Shown here in pieces: positions 43,176 to 50,828 of a DNA stretch of 64,000 nucleotides; the first letter of the stretch is position 1, and every line of letters begins with the position of its first letter. Below the pieces are notes generated by a model. It had not been told where the DNA came from, made no database searches, and was given only the letters and a program-made list of their open reading frames with translations. The DNA comes from Streptomyces coeruleorubidus (lineage in GTDB: Bacteria > Actinomycetota > Actinomycetes > Streptomycetales > Streptomycetaceae), in assembly GCF_008705135.1 (NCBI RefSeq), contig NZ_CP023694.1, forward strand, positions 992,001 to 1,056,000, read 5' to 3'. The translations under genes were made by a program, and so were the position numbers.

Positions 43176-44342
43176 ATGAGTGAGAACACTCTGCGCGAGG
43201 ACACCCTGCGCATGCGGCCCGTCGCGAGCACCCGCGGCGAGGCCGGGGCGAGTACGTCCCGCGAGGCCGCTGCCCCGCCGAAGCAGGCCGGGCAGCGCGA
43301 CGCGTTCTTCGACAACGCCAAGTACCTCGCGATCGTGCTGGTGGCGATCGGGCACGCCTGGGAGCCGTTGCGGGACGGCAGCCGCGCGGTCAGCGCGCTC
43401 TACATGGTCGTCTACGCCTTCCACATGCCGGCGTTCATCGTCATCTCCGGCTACTTCTCCCGCTCCTTCGACGCGAGCCCGGGGCGGGTCAGGCGCCTGG
43501 TCACCGGGCTCGCCGTTCCCTATGTCGTCTTCGAGACGGCGTACACGCTGTTCACGCGATGGACGGACCAGGAGCCCGACCGGCCCGTGAGCCTGCTGGA
43601 TCCCCTGTATCTGACGTGGTTCCTGGCGGCGCTGTTCATCTGGCGGCTGACCACGCCGGTGTGGCGGCGCGTGCGGTGGCCGCTGCCGGTCGCCCTCGTC
43701 ATCGCGATGCTGGCGACGCTCTCGTCGTCCGTCGGCAACGACCTCGACCTGCAACGCACCCTTCAGTTCCTGCCGTACTTCGTCCTCGGTCTGCTGCTGA
43801 AGCCGGAGCACTTCCGGCTGGTGCGCCGCCGCTCGGCACGTGTGCTGGCCGTGCCGGTCTTCGCCGCCGCGGTCGTGGTGGCCTACTGGGCGGTCCCGCG
43901 GATGACCGGTGCCTGGTTCTACCACCGCGACAGCGCCGAGGAACTCGCCGCACCCGCCTGGTACGGGCCCGTGATGACACTGGTGACCTTCGGCTGTTCG
44001 CTGGTCTTGGTGGCCTGCTTCCTCGCGTGGGTACCCGGGCGCCGGGCGTGGTTCACGGCACTGGGCGCGGGGACGCTGTACGGCTACCTGCTGCACGGCT
44101 TCGTCGCGCAGGGGTCCAAGTTCTGGGGCTGGTACGAGCCGGCGTGGGTCCACCAGCCCGTCGGTGTGGTCGTGGTGACGGCGTTCGCCGCGGTGCTCGT
44201 GACCGCGCTGTGCACCCCGCCGGTGCGGCGGCTGTTCCGCTGGGTGATGGAGCCCGAGATGCCGTGGGCGTTCCGCCGGGACGCGCATCAGCAGGCTCGG
44301 GAACGGAATGCCGTCCGCGAGGGGAACGCCGTACGCGGGTGA
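43176..44342 (+). CDS. acyltransferase family 3 (OafA-like) membrane protein
   Basis: A 388-residue protein. After a variable 45-residue N-terminus come about ten helices. The opening motif DNAKYLAIVLVAIGHAWEP has the catalytic-type His of acyltransferase 3, and FHMPAFIVISGYF follows. Such enzymes O-acetylate cell-wall sugars, polysaccharides or antibiotics from the cytoplasmic side. The C-terminus ends in a short repeated NAVREGNAVRG. ATG 43176 has GGGAGG 5 nt upstream. The substrate is unknown; it converges on the alpha-galactosidase. Confidence 0.88.
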   Translation: MSENTLREDTLRMRPVASTRGEAGASTSREAAAPPKQAGQRDAFFDNAKYLAIVLVAIGHAWEPLRDGSRAVSALYMVVYAFHMPAFIVISGYFSRSFDASPGRVRRLVTGLAVPYVVFETAYTLFTRWTDQEPDRPVSLLDPLYLTWFLAALFIWRLTTPVWRRVRWPLPVALVIAMLATLSSSVGNDLDLQRTLQFLPYFVLGLLLKPEHFRLVRRRSARVLAVPVFAAAVVVAYWAVPRMTGAWFYHRDSAEELAAPAWYGPVMTLVTFGCSLVLVACFLAWVPGRRAWFTALGAGTLYGYLLHGFVAQGSKFWGWYEPAWVHQPVGVVVVTAFAAVLVTALCTPPVRRLFRWVMEPEMPWAFRRDAHQQARERNAVREGNAVRG

Positions 44343-44371
44343 CGCCAGGCGCCCCGCCCACACCTCCTGGC

Positions 44372-46504
44372 CTACCCGCTCTGCGTGAGCCGGATCAGCA
44401 GCACACCGGGCGTGCGCGGCACGGACACCGTCAGCCCGTCCCCGTCCCAGACGACCCGGCCCGCCTCCGCGGAGGAAGGGTGCAGGACCTCCGCGCGGAC
44501 GCTCCGGCCCGCCAGGTGCCGGACGGGGACGCGGAGTTCGGCCGGTCCGCCCCGGCGCCAGACCGACAGGTACGCCGTGCGGTCACCGGGGACCGAGAGT
44601 CCCAGGGCCAGCCACTCGTCCGTCCAGCCGGGCAGGCCGAGCGGCCAGAAGGGCAGGGCGCGCGCGAGGTCCCCGCGGATGGACTTGTAGACCGCGACCG
44701 CGTCCCGTACGAGGGCCAGTTGGTGTTCCGGCATGCGGTTGAGGTGGCCGGAGAGGTGGATGCGGCCGAGCAGCGCCCCGCCCAGGGTCCACGTCGTCAG
44801 GTCGTCGTCGAACTCGGGCTGCGGGTAGGCCCAGACCGCGCCCTGTTCGGGCGGGACGGCGGTGGGCGCGGCGGCGGCGATGGGCGGGTAGCGCAGGGGA
44901 TCCTGCTGGTCGCTGGTGGACTGGAGCTGGGAGACGGCCAGGGTGGCGCCGTCCATGCGCATGCCGCCCGAGGCGCAGTTCTCCACGACGAGTGAGGGGT
45001 GGCGGTCCAGTACGCCGGACAGCCAGTCCAGGTAGGCGTGGGCGTGGCCCAGCAGCCCGGCTCCCGGTGCGAGGTCGCCGGGTGCCTGGGTGCCGGGGTC
45101 GACCACGATGTTGTAGTCCAGCTTGAGGTAGCCCACGCCCCAGTCGCCGACGATCCGGTCCACGGTCTTGTCGAGGTGGGCGCGGGCGGCCGGGTGCCGC
45201 AGGTCGAGCTGGTGGCGGCCCTGTTCGGTCAGGCGCACGCCGTCGCGCTGGAAGAACGCCATGTCGGGCAGTTCGGCCGCGACGGGGCTGCGCACCCCGA
45301 CGACCTCCGGCTCCAGCCACAGCCCGGGCACCATCCCGCGCTCCCGGATGCGGTCCAGGACAGCCCGGATGCCGCCGTCGGGGAAGCGGCGCGGCGAGGG
45401 CTGCCAGGCGCCGACGCTGTCCCACCAGCCCCGGGTGTCGTCGTCGTACCAGCCCGAGTCGATGCAGAAGTACTCGGCGCCGGCGTCGGCGGCGGCGTCG
45501 ATCAGCGGCAGGAGCTTGGCCGTGGTCGGGTCGCCCATCAGGGTGTTCATGTAGTCGTTGAAGACGACGGGGAGGGCGGTGTGGTCCGGGTGGGGGCGGC
45601 GGATCGCCCGGCGGTAGGAGGTCAGGGCGCCGATCGCCGTGTCGAGGTCGGAGCCGAGTGCTAGAGCTCCGTACACGGTGGTGAACTCCTCGCCCGGGGT
45701 GAGCCGGACCCGCCACTGGTGTTCCGCGTCGGTGGGGCCGTTCAGCGCAAGGTAGGTGCCGTGTGCGCGTTCGCCCAGGTCCCAGCGCCAGCCGGCCGGG
45801 GACTCGACCTGCCACGCCCAGGCCCGGCCGCCGTCCCGTTCCGTCAGCGCGCCCATGGCCAGATGTCCGTCGGTGGGCCAGCTGCCGCGCCCGGTGAGGG
45901 CGAGGGCGGCCCGGCTGTCGTGCTCGTGGACGTCGACGTGGATGTCGGCGACGGCGGCGCGCAACGGTTCGGCGTACCAACGGCACTCGGCGAGCCAGTC
46001 GTTGCGGGCCCGGTGGACGTCGAGGGCGTCCGGGGCGGGCAGGCCGCCGAGCAGGAGGCTGCTGACGGACTGGACGACCAGGGGCGCCCGGCCCTCGTTG
46101 CGGAGGCGGACTCGGGAGCGCAGGACGGGCAGTCCGGTGGGTGACGTGAGCTCGACGGACGCCGTCAATCCGGTGTCCGCGTCGTGGAGTTCGACGGTCA
46201 GCCACTCCCAGCCGTCGCGTCTGTCCGTGCGGTGGGTCCGGTAGGCGAGCCGGGCGCCGAGGGCCGTGCCGGTGAAGCGGGGGCCGGACCAGCCGCTGCC
46301 GTGGCCGAGGGCGGTGAGCTCCACGAGCGGGAGCGCGGAGTGGGGGGTGGCGGGGCGATCGTCGTCGGGGTGGGCCAGCCGGACCAGCCGCAGGGTCCCG
46401 TCGGCGGCGATCGCGAACCCGGCCCGGAGGGCTTGATGTCCCCAAGTGAACTCGTCCTGCCGCTGGTTGGAGGCCATGTGCGCCGCATCCGCCGTGCCGG
46501 TCAA
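44372..46504 (-). CDS. GH36 alpha-galactosidase (intracellular)
   Basis: A 710-residue enzyme without signal peptide. The catalytic barrel has the metal-free GH36 pattern: nucleophile D463 in YLKLDYNI, acid/base D532 in STSDQQD and the CASGGMR loop (510-516). It hydrolyses alpha-1,6-linked galactose from galactomanno-oligosaccharides or raffinose-type sugars inside the cell. I take TTG 46504 as start because AGGAGGGGG lies just upstream; ATG 46477 is the alternative. It is divergent from the LacI-type regulator across two identical operators, so it is probably in that regulon. Confidence 0.93.
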   Translation of the reverse strand: MTGTADAAHMASNQRQDEFTWGHQALRAGFAIAADGTLRLVRLAHPDDDRPATPHSALPLVELTALGHGSGWSGPRFTGTALGARLAYRTHRTDRRDGWEWLTVELHDADTGLTASVELTSPTGLPVLRSRVRLRNEGRAPLVVQSVSSLLLGGLPAPDALDVHRARNDWLAECRWYAEPLRAAVADIHVDVHEHDSRAALALTGRGSWPTDGHLAMGALTERDGGRAWAWQVESPAGWRWDLGERAHGTYLALNGPTDAEHQWRVRLTPGEEFTTVYGALALGSDLDTAIGALTSYRRAIRRPHPDHTALPVVFNDYMNTLMGDPTTAKLLPLIDAAADAGAEYFCIDSGWYDDDTRGWWDSVGAWQPSPRRFPDGGIRAVLDRIRERGMVPGLWLEPEVVGVRSPVAAELPDMAFFQRDGVRLTEQGRHQLDLRHPAARAHLDKTVDRIVGDWGVGYLKLDYNIVVDPGTQAPGDLAPGAGLLGHAHAYLDWLSGVLDRHPSLVVENCASGGMRMDGATLAVSQLQSTSDQQDPLRYPPIAAAAPTAVPPEQGAVWAYPQPEFDDDLTTWTLGGALLGRIHLSGHLNRMPEHQLALVRDAVAVYKSIRGDLARALPFWPLGLPGWTDEWLALGLSVPGDRTAYLSVWRRGGPAELRVPVRHLAGRSVRAEVLHPSSAEAGRVVWDGDGLTVSVPRTPGVLLIRLTQSG

Positions 46505-46574
46505 GGTGCTCCCCCTCCTGGCCCCGCCCCGCTTCGGGGAGCGGAGGTCCGCGTGAATCCCTCGTTACGGTCTC

Positions 46575-46603
46575 TTGACGACCCAAGTGTGACCGGTCAC
46601 AAT
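46575..46603 (+). promoter_or_regulatory. promoter of the LacI-type regulator gene
   Basis: TTGACG (46575-46580) and CACAAT (46598-46603) are separated by 17 bp, a good sigma-70/HrdB-type promoter. The ATG at 46610 begins 7 bp past the -10, so the transcript would start at or next to the initiation codon and be leaderless. The operator at 46588-46601 overlaps the spacer and -10. Confidence 0.65.
46588..46601. promoter_or_regulatory. LacI-type operator 1 (promoter overlap)
   Basis: TGTGACCGGTCACA is a perfect 14-bp palindrome covering the -10 region of the regulator gene. It also lies 84 bp upstream of the alpha-galactosidase start on the other strand, so one bound repressor could silence both. 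Confidence 0.82.
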
Positions 46604-46609
46604 CCTCGC

Positions 46610-47647
46610 ATGAATGTGACCGGTCACACAAGGCGCCCGGCGAGCATCAGGGACGTCGCGACCGCCGCGGGGGTCTCGTACCAGACGGTCTCGCGAGTGA
46701 TCAACGGCCATCCCAGCGTCCGGCCGTCCACCCGGGAGCGGGTGCTCGCCGCCATCGAGGAACTGGGCTTCCGCCGCAACGCGACCGCCCTCGCCCTGGC
46801 CAGCGGGCGCAGCCGGGCCGTGACCGTGCTGACCGCGAACACCACCCACTACGGCTACGCCTCGATCCTCCAGGGCATCGAGGAGGCCGCCCGCGCGGCG
46901 TCGTACGCGGTCGGGATCGGGGTGCTGGAGTCGGCCGAGGACGCGGCCGTCGCCGCCGAGGTGCAGCGCGCGGCGGACGCGGGCGGCGGGATCGTCGTGA
47001 TCGCATACGATCCGGCCGGTGTCCGGGCGCTGGAAGCCGTGCCCGCCGGGCTGCCGGTGGTGGGCGTGGTCGAGACCCCCGCGAGCCCGCCCGGCGGCGA
47101 CCGTCCGTGGGTGTGGGCCGACGACCGGGAGGCCGCCTACCAGGCGACCCGCCACCTGCTCTCCCTCGGCCACGAGACCGTGCACTACGTGGCCATCCCG
47201 TCCAGCACCCGCCGCACCAGCGCCCGCACCAGCGGCTGGCGGCAGGCGCTGAAGGAGGCCGGCGCCCCGGAACCCCGCCCCGTGCAGAGCAGTTGGGGGC
47301 CGGCGGGCGGGCACGCCGCCGGGCTGAAGCTGGCGAAGGACCAGTCCGTCACCGCGATCCTGTGCGGCAACGACGACCTCGCGCTCGGCGTGCTGCGCGC
47401 CCTGCACGAGTCCGGCCGCCCGGTGCCGGGCGAGGTCAGCGTGGCCGGTTTCGACGACGCCCCGCACTCCGCCTTCCTCACCCCGTCCCTGACGACCGTA
47501 CGCCTGGACTTCACCGGCCTCGGGCGGTCCGCGTTCGCCCTGCTGCACGGCGCGCTGGAGGAGTCCGCGCCGGTCGCCCCGCATCCCGTGTCCGTACCGG
47601 AACTGGTGGTGCGGGAGAGCTCGGGGCCGCCGCCCGCCGACGCCTAA
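46610..47647 (+). CDS. LacI-family repressor of the alpha-galactoside/ABC locus, leaderless start
   Basis: A 345-residue regulator. HTH ASIRDVATAAGVSYQTVSRV (about residues 11-30) and hinge ALALASGRS, then the sensor domain with CGNDDLALGVLRAL and VAGFDDAPHSAFLTPSLTTVRLD. There is no ribosome binding site before ATG 46610; the promoter sits so close that the mRNA should be leaderless. The second operator covers codons 2-7. It is divergent from the alpha-galactosidase and upstream of an ABC importer, both probably its targets. Confidence 0.92.
   Translation: MNVTGHTRRPASIRDVATAAGVSYQTVSRVINGHPSVRPSTRERVLAAIEELGFRRNATALALASGRSRAVTVLTANTTHYGYASILQGIEEAARAASYAVGIGVLESAEDAAVAAEVQRAADAGGGIVVIAYDPAGVRALEAVPAGLPVVGVVETPASPPGGDRPWVWADDREAAYQATRHLLSLGHETVHYVAIPSSTRRTSARTSGWRQALKEAGAPEPRPVQSSWGPAGGHAAGLKLAKDQSVTAILCGNDDLALGVLRALHESGRPVPGEVSVAGFDDAPHSAFLTPSLTTVRLDFTGLGRSAFALLHGALEESAPVAPHPVSVPELVVRESSGPPPADA
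46615..46628. promoter_or_regulatory. LacI-type operator 2 (inside the first codons)
   Basis: A second TGTGACCGGTCACA, identical to operator 1 and 27 bp downstream of it. It spans codons 2-7 of the regulator, encoding part of NVTGHT. Two sites this close suggest cooperative binding at and just after the transcription start. Confidence 0.82.
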
Positions 47648-47733
47648 CCACCGATGCCTGAACAACCCGAACCAGCGCAGCAGTTGTGAGTCCCGCTCTC
47701 TGAACCGAACCGCATGCTCCGGAAAGGCACGAG

Positions 47734-49065
47734 ATGAAGAGAAGAGCTCTCCCCGCCCTGGCGCTGATATGCGCCGCCGGCCTGGCCGCCACCGCGTGCA
47801 GCGACCCGACCGCCGGGGACTCCGGTTCGGACGGTTCGGACGCCAAGCAGGCGGCGGTGAATCCGACCGCGCGGCTGGATGGCGTGAAGCTGACCATGTG
47901 GACCGCGCAGAACACGGTGAACGCGCCGAAGCAGGTCATCGACGCCTTCGAGAAGGCCACCGGCGCCGAGGTCGACACCCAGGCGATCCCGGACCTCTAC
48001 GAGCAGAACGTGCCGACGAAGCTGGCCTCGGGCGACCGCCCCGACCTGATGTTCTGGCAGCCGTCCATCTCCACGCTGCCGTTCATCCAGCCGAAGCAGA
48101 ACCTCCTGACCCTCGACGGGGAGCCGTGGGAGGCCAAGCTCGGCGACACCGAGAAGTCCCTCGGCATGATCGACGGCAAGCGGTACGCGGCGATCGTCAC
48201 CAGCCCCGCCATGCTCGGCGTCTACTACAACAAGGACGTCTTCAAGCAGGCCGGGCTCAGCGAGAAGGACTTCCCCAAGTCCTACGACGAGCTCCTCGCC
48301 CTCGGCCGCAAGGTCGTCGACAAGACCGACGCGGCCGCCTTCTACGAGGCAGGCGGCGACAAGTGGCCGCTCCAGTGGCAGATGCAGGTCCAGCTCACCG
48401 ACCTCGACCGGCAGTGGTGGGCCGACCTGAACGCCGGCAAGAAGAAGTGGACCGACCCGGTCGTCGTCGGCGCGATCAAGAAGTACAAGGAGAAGCTGCT
48501 CGACGCCGGGCTCGCCCAGAAGAACTACCGGACGGGCACCTTCACCGGGCAGGCCGACGCGCTGTGGAAGGGCGAGGCCGGCATGGTCCTCAACGTCACC
48601 TCCTTCCAGAGCCAGTTGCAGGCCAAATACTCCACCGCCGAGCTCGACAAGAAGATCGGCTGGTTCCCGGTCGCCAACTCCTCGGCAACCGGCCTGTACT
48701 CCCCCGACCAGACCAACGGTGTCGTCGCCTTCAAGACCGGTGACGACAAGCGCCAGAACGCGGCCCGGCAGTTCCTCGCCTTCTGGCTCGGCCCGGACTA
48801 CCCGGACTACATCAAGACGATGAAGATCCCGTCCGTGCAGCCGTCCGTGCCCACCCCCGACGGACTGCCCGAGGCGTCCGAGGCCCAGGTGGCGGCCCTG
48901 CCCAAGGCCATCGGCGTCTTCCAGGCCAAGGCGATCGTCGCCCCCGACACCCACCTCTACCTCGCCGACATGATCTTCGGCAAGAAGAGCCCGCAGCAGG
49001 TCGCGCAGGCGATCCAGGACCAGTTCGCGCAGGTGGCCAAGGCCCAGGGCGCCCCCGGGTTCTGA
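47734..49065 (+). CDS. ABC transporter sugar-binding lipoprotein
   Basis: A 443-residue family 1 solute-binding lipoprotein. The signal ends in lipobox ATAC with C22. Mature motifs include KLTMWTAQNTVNAPKQVIDAFEKATG, DLYEQNVPTKLASGDRPDLMFWQP and LYSPDQTNGVVAFKTG. It captures the sugar imported by the two permeases behind it, presumably oligosaccharides released by the mannanase and trimmed inside by the alpha-galactosidase. ATG 47734 is preceded by GGAAAGG. It follows the repressor by 86 bp. Confidence 0.93.
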   Translation: MKRRALPALALICAAGLAATACSDPTAGDSGSDGSDAKQAAVNPTARLDGVKLTMWTAQNTVNAPKQVIDAFEKATGAEVDTQAIPDLYEQNVPTKLASGDRPDLMFWQPSISTLPFIQPKQNLLTLDGEPWEAKLGDTEKSLGMIDGKRYAAIVTSPAMLGVYYNKDVFKQAGLSEKDFPKSYDELLALGRKVVDKTDAAAFYEAGGDKWPLQWQMQVQLTDLDRQWWADLNAGKKKWTDPVVVGAIKKYKEKLLDAGLAQKNYRTGTFTGQADALWKGEAGMVLNVTSFQSQLQAKYSTAELDKKIGWFPVANSSATGLYSPDQTNGVVAFKTGDDKRQNAARQFLAFWLGPDYPDYIKTMKIPSVQPSVPTPDGLPEASEAQVAALPKAIGVFQAKAIVAPDTHLYLADMIFGKKSPQQVAQAIQDQFAQVAKAQGAPGF

Positions 49066-49067
49066 CC

Positions 49068-49991
49068 ATGGCGGACACGGTCGTACGTACGCGCAAGCAG
49101 CCGGCTGCACAAGGCGCACCGAAGGGCGTGGGACGGCTGCCACGCGCCGCCGTGCACCACCCCTGGTGGTTCGCGCTCCCCGCGATCGTCGTCTTCGCGG
49201 GCTTCTTCCTGGTGCCCAACCTGCTGAACTTCTACTACCCGTTCACCAACTGGTCCTCGTACCACGCGGACATCGCCTTCACGGGCCTGGACAACTTCCA
49301 GACCATCGCCGAGGACGGCTCGCTGCTGCGGGCGATCCGCACGACCCTGGTGTACGCGCTGCTGGCGGCGCTGTTCCAGAACGGCTTCGGGCTCGTGCTG
49401 GCGCTGCTGCTGGAGGACGACAGCCGCTTCAACCGGTTCTTCCGTGCCGTCTTCTTCCTGCCGGTGCTGATCTCGGCCCTGGCGACCGGTTACGTCTTCC
49501 AGGCGCTGCTCGACCAGGACGGGGCCGTCAACTCCGTCCTGGGCACGGACATCCCGTGGCTGGGCTCGACGACCTGGACGCTGGTGATCGTCACGCTCAT
49601 CCACGGGTGGAAGTGGATGGGCCTGTCGATGCTCATCTATCTGGCCGGGCTCAAGGGCATCCCCGGCGAGATGCTGGAGGCCGCGAAGTGCGACGGCGCG
49701 GGGCCCTGGCGGACCTTCTGGTCGGTGCGCTGGCCGATGCTCGCGCCGGCCGTCACCTTCAACGTCACCACCGCGCTGATCGGTTCGATGAACACCTTCG
49801 ACATCGTGCAGGCCACGACGGGCGGCGGCCCCGCGGCCTCCACCGAGGTCTTCAACATCTACATGTTCCGGATCTTCGGGCAGGGCCTTTACGCGCAGGC
49901 GTCCGCGATGAGCCTCGTCCTGTTCCTGGTGGTGGTCGCCGTGGCGATCCCGCTGGTCGTGGGGCTCCGGCGAAGGGAGCAGCTGCTGTGA
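49068..49991 (+). CDS. carbohydrate ABC permease (MalF-type)
   Basis: A 307-residue CUT1 permease. The first helix is WWFALPAIVVFAGFFLVPNLLNFYYPFTNW, and the EAA loop is EMLEAAKCDGAGPWRTFWSVRWPML. ATG 49068 lies 2 bp after the binding protein stop and its own stop overlaps the next permease, so the three are one transcription unit. It pairs with the MalG-type subunit; the ATPase is not encoded here. Confidence 0.93.
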   Translation: MADTVVRTRKQPAAQGAPKGVGRLPRAAVHHPWWFALPAIVVFAGFFLVPNLLNFYYPFTNWSSYHADIAFTGLDNFQTIAEDGSLLRAIRTTLVYALLAALFQNGFGLVLALLLEDDSRFNRFFRAVFFLPVLISALATGYVFQALLDQDGAVNSVLGTDIPWLGSTTWTLVIVTLIHGWKWMGLSMLIYLAGLKGIPGEMLEAAKCDGAGPWRTFWSVRWPMLAPAVTFNVTTALIGSMNTFDIVQATTGGGPAASTEVFNIYMFRIFGQGLYAQASAMSLVLFLVVVAVAIPLVVGLRRREQLL

Positions 49992-50812
49992 CCGCGGTGT
50001 GGCGGTACGGCCGCCCCTCCCTCGTCGTCCTGCTCGCCGCGCTGGCCGTGGGCGTGCCGCTGTGGCTGGTCGCCGTCACCTCGGCCAAGCCGCAGGCCGA
50101 GGCGATCAAGCCGAACCTGGACCTGCCCCGGCAGTGGCAGCCCGCGAGCAACTACGCGGACGCCGTCAGCCAGGGCGAGATGCTGCGCGGTTTCCTCAAC
50201 TCGCTGCTGGTCGTGGTGCCTTCGGTGGTCCTGGTGCTGATCCTGGGCGCGGGCGCCGCCTGGGTCTTCGCCCGCCGCAAGTCGAAGCTGGTCTCGGCGG
50301 CGTACGCGCTGTGCATCAGCGGACTGCTGCTGCCACCCGCCGTCATCACGATCGTGATGGAGCTGCGGCAACTGGGGCTGTCCAACACCCGCCCCGGCAT
50401 GATCGCCGTCTACACCGGGATGTACCTGTCGACGTCGATCTTCTTCATGACCGGCTTCATCCGCGCCATCCCCATGGAGCTGGAGGAGGCGGCCCGGATG
50501 GACGGGGCGAGTCCGTCACGCATCTTCTGGCGGATCGTCCTGCCGCTGCTCCGGCCCGTGATCGCCACCGCGACGATCATGGTGATGCTCTACGCCTGGA
50601 GCGACATCTTCTACGCGTTCTTCGTCCTCGGCGGCGGAGACCGGGCGACCCTGCCGCTCAACCTCTACCAGGTCGCCAGCGCCCAGCTCTACCTCAACAA
50701 CTGGCATCTCGTCTTCGCGTACGTCGTGGTGATGAGCCTGCCCATGGTCGCCGTGTTCCTCGTCGGCCAGCGAAAGATCGTGTCCGGAATCACCAGTGGA
50801 GCCGTGAAGTGA
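49988..50812 (+). CDS. carbohydrate ABC permease (MalG-type)
   Basis: A 274-residue CUT1 permease. The EAA loop is ELEEAARMDGASPSRIFWRIVLPLLRP, and the C-terminal VGQRKIVSGITSGAVK is typical of MalG partners. The GTG start at 49988 overlaps the MalF-type stop (GTGA). It is followed after 16 bp by the secreted glycoside hydrolase, which may be part of the same operon. The sugar imported is unknown. Confidence 0.93.
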   Translation: MTAVWRYGRPSLVVLLAALAVGVPLWLVAVTSAKPQAEAIKPNLDLPRQWQPASNYADAVSQGEMLRGFLNSLLVVVPSVVLVLILGAGAAWVFARRKSKLVSAAYALCISGLLLPPAVITIVMELRQLGLSNTRPGMIAVYTGMYLSTSIFFMTGFIRAIPMELEEAARMDGASPSRIFWRIVLPLLRPVIATATIMVMLYAWSDIFYAFFVLGGGDRATLPLNLYQVASAQLYLNNWHLVFAYVVVMSLPMVAVFLVGQRKIVSGITSGAVK

Positions 50813-50828
50813 CTGGAGGTCCAGCAGC

